In this document: positions 59,803-64,000 of the stretch, one piece after another | Layout: every line of letters begins with the position of its first letter | Numbering within the stretch: position 1 is the first letter of the stretch | Assembly (NCBI RefSeq): GCF_008065115.1 | Contig: NZ_CP042913.1 | Span: 6,087,257 to 6,151,256, forward strand | Direction: 5' to 3' | Length of the DNA: 64,000 nt | From: Bythopirellula goksoeyrii | Lineage (GTDB): Bacteria > Planctomycetota > Planctomycetia > Pirellulales > Lacipirellulaceae | The notes under the pieces: model-generated | Told to the model about the DNA's origin: nothing | What the model saw: only the letters and a program-made list of their open reading frames with translations | The model's database searches: none | Translations under genes and position numbers: made by a program

Positions 59803-59875
59803 CCCTGCGATGCGTTGCATCGCGGCTTTTTTTATATATCACAATCCCCTAGCCGCGATGCTACGCATCGCAGGG
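59803..59875 (-). terminator. Hairpin terminator downstream of the YCF48 gene
   Basis: A 25-bp stem with one mismatch (59803-59827 against 59851-59875), five bases from the stop of the 993-codon gene. Read leftwards it ends in a sequence without a long T run, but the loop is T-rich. Related motifs (GCATCGCGGCTAAC) stand near 25790. Confidence 0.65.
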
Positions 59876-59879
59876 GGAC

Positions 59880-62861
59880 TCACTTAAACTGTAGCAACCC
59901 GAAGTTCAGGGGGTTAGGCTCGCCTGTCAGCGGTGCGGCGAGGCTCTGCGATTCCCGCTCCGGCATGAGCCGCTCGGCGGCAATTGCCCACGTGTCGCCG
60001 ATTTCCGGCGGAGCGTCTGAGAGCGCACTCCAAGGGATGGCGGCTTCGATGGTCCATGATTCTTCATCTCCGCCAGCTGCTACGAACCACTGCGGATTCC
60101 AGGAGGGATCCTGCCAACAGGCATCGTTAGTCCAACCTCGTTGGTCGATTGTGAGATCGAAATAGGTGGTGTAGTCGCGGTCTAAGTCTAACAGAATCCG
60201 AACTCGATCGTGGGGCGTCAGGTCCGCGTCGTAAGTGCGAGGCCGTGTGTCGACCTCATACTCAAGCTCAGATGATTTCGCACAACGAATAGCAATGTAA
60301 AGGTATTCGTCATCGCGCGAGATGAGAAACTCGGATGACAGGGAAGAATCGTCGGGGCTCAACCCCGTGAACTCTTGCTCCCACATAGGCTCGTCGAGAA
60401 TCGCGTCGAGGTGGGGCTTCTCCGCAGTAAAGCGGCCATCGACCAGGGGCACGCGGGGCTTAGTTCGCCCCGCATCGGCGAGCCATCGCTCGATGTTGCC
60501 GCAACGTTGCCAGGCTTCTCCTGGTGAGCGAAGTGAAAGCGACTCGAGATATTTCTCATGCCCTGCGGGTACCAGACGGTTGCGTTCAGCAATTGCCCAG
60601 GGAACGCGAACTTGCGGCTCCGCATACAAGAGGGGCCGTGTGTGGGCGATGTGCTGGGTGATTTGCACTGCGCGGGTGAATCGCTGGAAATCGATACTCT
60701 CTTCATAACTGGTCGCAGCGGCCGGTTGCACGGAACCTTCAGGGGTATCACCTTCCGGCACCTCGACGGCAATCGCCTGGGCGACGGCCGGAGTCACCTT
60801 GCGGTAGGCTTGGGCGGTTTCTCCACTGGCGTAATACTGCACCAGCCAGACCAAACCTGCGTCAACCAGCGGATCGCTCGGATACCGGCGGGCTAGGAGT
60901 TCCAGCGTGGCCGCCTTCAGGTCGAGTTGACCGGCTTCTTGGAAATGCGTCGCCAATTCATAGAGCAGCGAAGCGGCGGCGGTGGGATCCAGGTCGGTAA
61001 GCATTTGTCCCACTTGGCCGAGTAGTGCGGGATTGCCACCACTGGCTCGGAAGATGTTGCGCAAGTTACGCCGTTTTTCGGCGAGATGTTGCTGGGCCTG
61101 TGCTGCGAGAGGATCCATCAGGGGAACTTGCGCGCGGCGACTGGCACTGCCGAAAGTCGCTCCCAGCCCCGCTATCAGATCGTCGACCTGAGCGGTCGGC
61201 TGCCCAGCATGACTTGCCACCAACCGAAACTCGTCTGTAACTCGGGGAGGAGCTAACTGGCGCTGCAGCAGACTGGCGGCGGCAATGCTGGAGTCGGCCA
61301 GCGACGTGCCGGCCACATTGTCTTCGGACTGCACCCGATGGGTTCCGCGCTTGCCTGGGGGGAGAAGTGCATAGACGCGGCTAACTTGCCAGGGTGAAAG
61401 GGCGAGTTGCTCGCTGAGCTGCGAGAACTGCTCTTCGTCGGCAGCTTTTAACGCGGCCTCCTCCGCTGCGGTGGCAATCTGACTGACAAAAGCCGAACTT
61501 TCTTCCGAGGCTTCGGGCACTATAAGGACCTCTGGTCGCCAAGTGCGGACCTGACGGACGATCTCTGCAACGAGCTGCTCGTTAGTATTCTCTGTGATTT
61601 CATTCTGAAACTGCCAGGCATTAGTCAATGTGTTGCCACCGAGAAAATGCACCGCTTCCCTAGTACGCATCGAAGCCGAAAACTGATCAAATTGCGAGGC
61701 TTCTTGGGAAGAATTCATCAGATGAACGACCGTGCGATAGCCGTCGCACTTGGCGAGCTTGGTCAGCGCGGCGAGCGGTAGTTGGCTGGCATCTTCTAAG
61801 ACCATCAACACTGCGATGCGGTCACCGGCAGCACGCTGCGTGTGCCAAGTTTGGCCACCATTGCTGGTGTGCAGAATCGTGCCAAGATCACCGACGGCCC
61901 AGCCATGTGACTCGTCGATAAACGTAATCTTGTTGAGCGGCGTCTTACTACCGGTGGCAAGACCTTGCCACGATTCACCCGCGTCTGGAGAGTGCAACAC
62001 GACGCTGCCAGGAGATCCCGCGATCCAAACATTTTCACCCCTGGTTGCCACGGTACGCCACTCGATAGATTCGACGATTTCCTCGGGCAGCATATCCACT
62101 CTCTCCCAATGGGCGCCGTCATCGGTGGTGTGAGCGATCAGCCCCGCCTCACCAACGATCCAGCCCGTACCGTCGTCCGCGAGTTTCACCGCATGGGCAT
62201 CATGAACATTCTTCTCTAAGTTGATGGGCACTGCATCGCCGGCCACCATGCGAGCGATCTGGCCCCCGGGGCCAACGACCATCCCGCGGTGCTGGCTGGT
62301 AAAATCGCCGCCCCACCATACCGAAGGTGCAGCGACTCCCAATGCACGCCAGTTGCGACCGCCGTCATCGGTAGCGAACACGCCCAATGGCTCGCCCTCT
62401 GAGCCGCGCCCCCAGGCCACGCCGTGATGGGGGTCAAAGAATATCACGCTCTCCAAGGCGGGAACGAAAGCCAATTGCTTCTCCCACGTTTGCCCTCCAT
62501 CGGTGGTGCGGAGGACGACTGCCTGACTGGTCCAGAGATAGGGCTGCGTCGCGCCCCCCACGGCCCAGCCAAGTTCGCGATTTAGAAAATAGACTCCGCC
62601 GAGGTGTACGTCTGCATGCGACTCCTGTTGGTGCCAATGTTCCCCACCATCCAGGGTATGCCAAATGCAACCATGCTCTCCGACGGCCCAGCCATAGGTG
62701 GCGTCAACAAAACAGATGTCGTTGAGCGACGCATCATCGACCAGTGGAGCGGAAATCGCCTCGGCTGCAGCAGGCGTGATCGCCGGAGGAAAGGCTTCTT
62801 GGGCCAGTAGTTCGACGCTCCAAATAAGCGTAACCCAGAATATGAAACTAAAGCGAACCAT
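59880..62861 (-). CDS. Exported YCF48-type beta-propeller protein with C-terminal sugar-binding-like domain
   Basis: A 993-residue exported protein (signal peptide FSFIFWVTLIWSVELLAQEA). From about 30 to 330 it has YCF48/BNR propeller repeats of the type YGWAVGEHGCIWHTLDGGEHW and HGWAVGDLGTILHTSNGGQTW. Around 335-520 is a region that resembles a PIG-L deacetylase fold (VVHLMNSSQEASQF, RTREAVHFLGG) but lacks the HPDD metal motif. Helical repeats follow to about 760. The last 200 residues (LDAILDEPMWEQE, YLYIAIRCAKS, WTIEAAIPWSAL) form a CBM9/DOMON-like domain. Probably a surface protein of unknown role. Confidence 0.8.
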   Translation of the reverse strand: MVRFSFIFWVTLIWSVELLAQEAFPPAITPAAAEAISAPLVDDASLNDICFVDATYGWAVGEHGCIWHTLDGGEHWHQQESHADVHLGGVYFLNRELGWAVGGATQPYLWTSQAVVLRTTDGGQTWEKQLAFVPALESVIFFDPHHGVAWGRGSEGEPLGVFATDDGGRNWRALGVAAPSVWWGGDFTSQHRGMVVGPGGQIARMVAGDAVPINLEKNVHDAHAVKLADDGTGWIVGEAGLIAHTTDDGAHWERVDMLPEEIVESIEWRTVATRGENVWIAGSPGSVVLHSPDAGESWQGLATGSKTPLNKITFIDESHGWAVGDLGTILHTSNGGQTWHTQRAAGDRIAVLMVLEDASQLPLAALTKLAKCDGYRTVVHLMNSSQEASQFDQFSASMRTREAVHFLGGNTLTNAWQFQNEITENTNEQLVAEIVRQVRTWRPEVLIVPEASEESSAFVSQIATAAEEAALKAADEEQFSQLSEQLALSPWQVSRVYALLPPGKRGTHRVQSEDNVAGTSLADSSIAAASLLQRQLAPPRVTDEFRLVASHAGQPTAQVDDLIAGLGATFGSASRRAQVPLMDPLAAQAQQHLAEKRRNLRNIFRASGGNPALLGQVGQMLTDLDPTAAASLLYELATHFQEAGQLDLKAATLELLARRYPSDPLVDAGLVWLVQYYASGETAQAYRKVTPAVAQAIAVEVPEGDTPEGSVQPAAATSYEESIDFQRFTRAVQITQHIAHTRPLLYAEPQVRVPWAIAERNRLVPAGHEKYLESLSLRSPGEAWQRCGNIERWLADAGRTKPRVPLVDGRFTAEKPHLDAILDEPMWEQEFTGLSPDDSSLSSEFLISRDDEYLYIAIRCAKSSELEYEVDTRPRTYDADLTPHDRVRILLDLDRDYTTYFDLTIDQRGWTNDACWQDPSWNPQWFVAAGGDEESWTIEAAIPWSALSDAPPEIGDTWAIAAERLMPERESQSLAAPLTGEPNPLNFGLLQFK

Positions 62862-62885
62862 GGGCTTCCTGTGCCGCGTGAGATA

Positions 62886-62972
62886 TGTCATCCCCAGGTA
62901 CTCCGAGGGTCTCCGCAGGCGACTCGCCGTGGCGAGATCTGGCCAGATTTCTCGGAGAACCTCGAAATGACA
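62886..62972. repeat. TGTCATTC-type palindromic repeat, copy 3
   Basis: TGTCATCCCCAGGTACTCCG on the left pairs with CGGAGAACCTCGAAATGACA on the right. It lies 25 bases before the start of the YCF48 gene. The rest of 62862-63195 shows no gene. Confidence 0.65.
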
Positions 62973-63195
62973 GGAACGTGAATTCCTGGACTTCCACAGC
63001 CTATTCTATTGAATTCTCTCAGTTGGCCTAGCGCAATGGCTCTATCGCGTTGGTAATGCTGTGTCGCATTGTAGGGGATATTCCGACGACCCCACCCGAA
63101 GGCCTTTCCTGAGCTATATTTTCGGTATGGGGGCGAGTTTCTCGAATGCACTCGTTTTGCGCCCATTCCTTGCTTGCACTCCCCCGTTAGACCAT

Positions 63196-64000
63196 ATGAC
63201 AGACACTCTCATAGCGTCGAACTTCGAGACCACAGCACCAACGATTGATCAGTTCGTTGGTCGGGTAAAATCGCTATACAGTTTGCCTGTCGTGGCGGCG
63301 GAAGTGCTGGAACTCACCGCCTGCCCGCAAGTTGATACCTCGGCACTCAAAGCGTGCATCGAGCGAGACCCTGCGCTGACGGTGCGTATTCTGCGTGTGG
63401 TGAATAGTTCGCTCTTCGGATTGAGTCATCCGGTGAGCAATCTGAGCCAAGCGATCACGATGCTCGGTATCAAGCCGCTCAAACTGCTGGTACTCGGATT
63501 TAGTTTGCCGGAAGGCTTGTTTGCGAATGTTGCGCGGGAGCAACTCGAGTGGTACTGGTCGACGACTCTAGTTCGTGCGGTGGCCGCGCGGGAAATTAGT
63601 GAACAATTGTTTGAACGTCCCGGCGACGAAGCCTTTCTCGCTGGATTGCTGCAAGACATTGGTGTCTTGGCCCTCTTGGGGCAGTTTCAAGAGTCGTACT
63701 CCTGTTTCCTGGCAAGCGCAATCGAAAGTGAAGCCAATTTAGAGGAACTCGAAACGGAATCACTTGGCTTTGACCACCTCGAATTGAGTGCCGCCCTCTT
63801 GGAGCAGTGGAACATGCCTGCCCCCCTGGGAAGGGCTATCGCGAATGTTCGCACGAGAGAATTTCACGCAGGTGGTGAGACGTCCTCAGATCATCTTACT
63901 CGCGTGCTGCAATTGGCCACGCTACTTGGTGAGCTCGTGGGACGCCATCGTTTGAGTAGCTTGCCTGATTTGTTGACCCTGGGTGCCAAGTATTGCGGCC
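63196..64000 (+). CDS. HDOD-domain protein (partial, continues past the window)
   Basis: The frame from the ATG at 63196 is open to the end of the window (268 codons). HDOD landmarks are SLPVVAAEVLELTACPQVDT, IERDPALTVRILRVVNSSLF, LSQAITMLGIKPLKLLVLG and FLAGLLQDIGVLALLG. HDOD proteins are output or signalling modules related to HD phosphohydrolases but without the metal-binding HD pair; many act near cyclic-di-GMP or two-component signalling. The C-terminus is unseen, so attached domains cannot be judged. Confidence 0.85.
   Translation, partial: MTDTLIASNFETTAPTIDQFVGRVKSLYSLPVVAAEVLELTACPQVDTSALKACIERDPALTVRILRVVNSSLFGLSHPVSNLSQAITMLGIKPLKLLVLGFSLPEGLFANVAREQLEWYWSTTLVRAVAAREISEQLFERPGDEAFLAGLLQDIGVLALLGQFQESYSCFLASAIESEANLEELETESLGFDHLELSAALLEQWNMPAPLGRAIANVRTREFHAGGETSSDHLTRVLQLATLLGELVGRHRLSSLPDLLTLGAKYCG

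Noticed and set aside
1-64000. Insertion sequences
   Set aside because: No transposase-like reading frame was found on either strand; the only recombinase is the tyrosine integrase.

Overview
The window looks like a Planctomycete of the Pirellulales/Lacipirellulaceae type. The evidence is an extracellular protein with the SLEDRRMLA-type N-terminus plus dockerin and choice-of-anchor repeats, a PEP-CTERM-like protein, Tat-exported Gfo/Idh/MocA oxidoreductase, YCF48-type propeller protein, DUF3500 protein, orphan ECF sigma/anti-sigma pair, and a very high load of short palindromic intergenic repeats. No species can be named from the sequence alone.

Region 1 (1-11287) is the right part of an integrated mobile element. 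All its genes read rightwards: two small unknown genes, a tightly overlapping vWA / PP2C phosphatase / protein-kinase triad (TerY-P-like) followed by three small membrane proteins (two of them a diverged tandem duplication), two winged-helix/relaxase-like proteins, a large VirD4/TraG-type coupling ATPase, several small genes, an excisionase-like HTH and a tyrosine integrase. The integrase reading frame runs into the 3' end of ssrA (tmRNA, minus strand, 11287-11642), which is evidently the attachment site. No mating-pair-formation genes are seen, so it is read as a mobilizable element carrying a signalling, possibly defensive, module.

Region 2 (11.6-23 kb) is repeat-rich accessory DNA: a DUF3500 gene bracketed by two ~240-bp direct repeats, an excisionase-like HTH pair, a frameshifted DUF2200 gene, a VapBC toxin-antitoxin operon with a palindromic operator, a large secreted dockerin protein, a PEP-CTERM-like protein and an orphan TraG-like ATPase. 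Four copies of a ~200-bp repeat, all in one orientation, separate these units like a cassette array.

Region 3 (23-64 kb) is mostly ordinary chromosome: nucleoside deaminase, DUF1460 protein, gamma carbonic anhydrase, Gfo/Idh/MocA oxidoreductase, MOSC and DinB proteins, CDGSH protein, ECF sigma/anti-sigma, bioF, rhomboid protease, SUMF1-like protein, TIGR01777 epimerase, a TPR protein, thiol peroxidase, di-haem cytochrome c peroxidase, FxsA, a radical-SAM protein, M48 protease, two terpene-cyclase-fold secreted proteins, sufU-sufS, a PYROXD2-like oxidoreductase, SixA-like phosphatase, an RNase HII-like protein, a YCF48 propeller protein and a partial HDOD protein. Within it, bioF has a diverged second copy of its 3' end behind an inserted DUF4160/DUF2442 pair, and a palindromic repeat has entered two unrelated reading frames in the same frame. 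Start codons were moved from the longest reading frame where a Shine-Dalgarno sequence or a signal peptide supports a later start.
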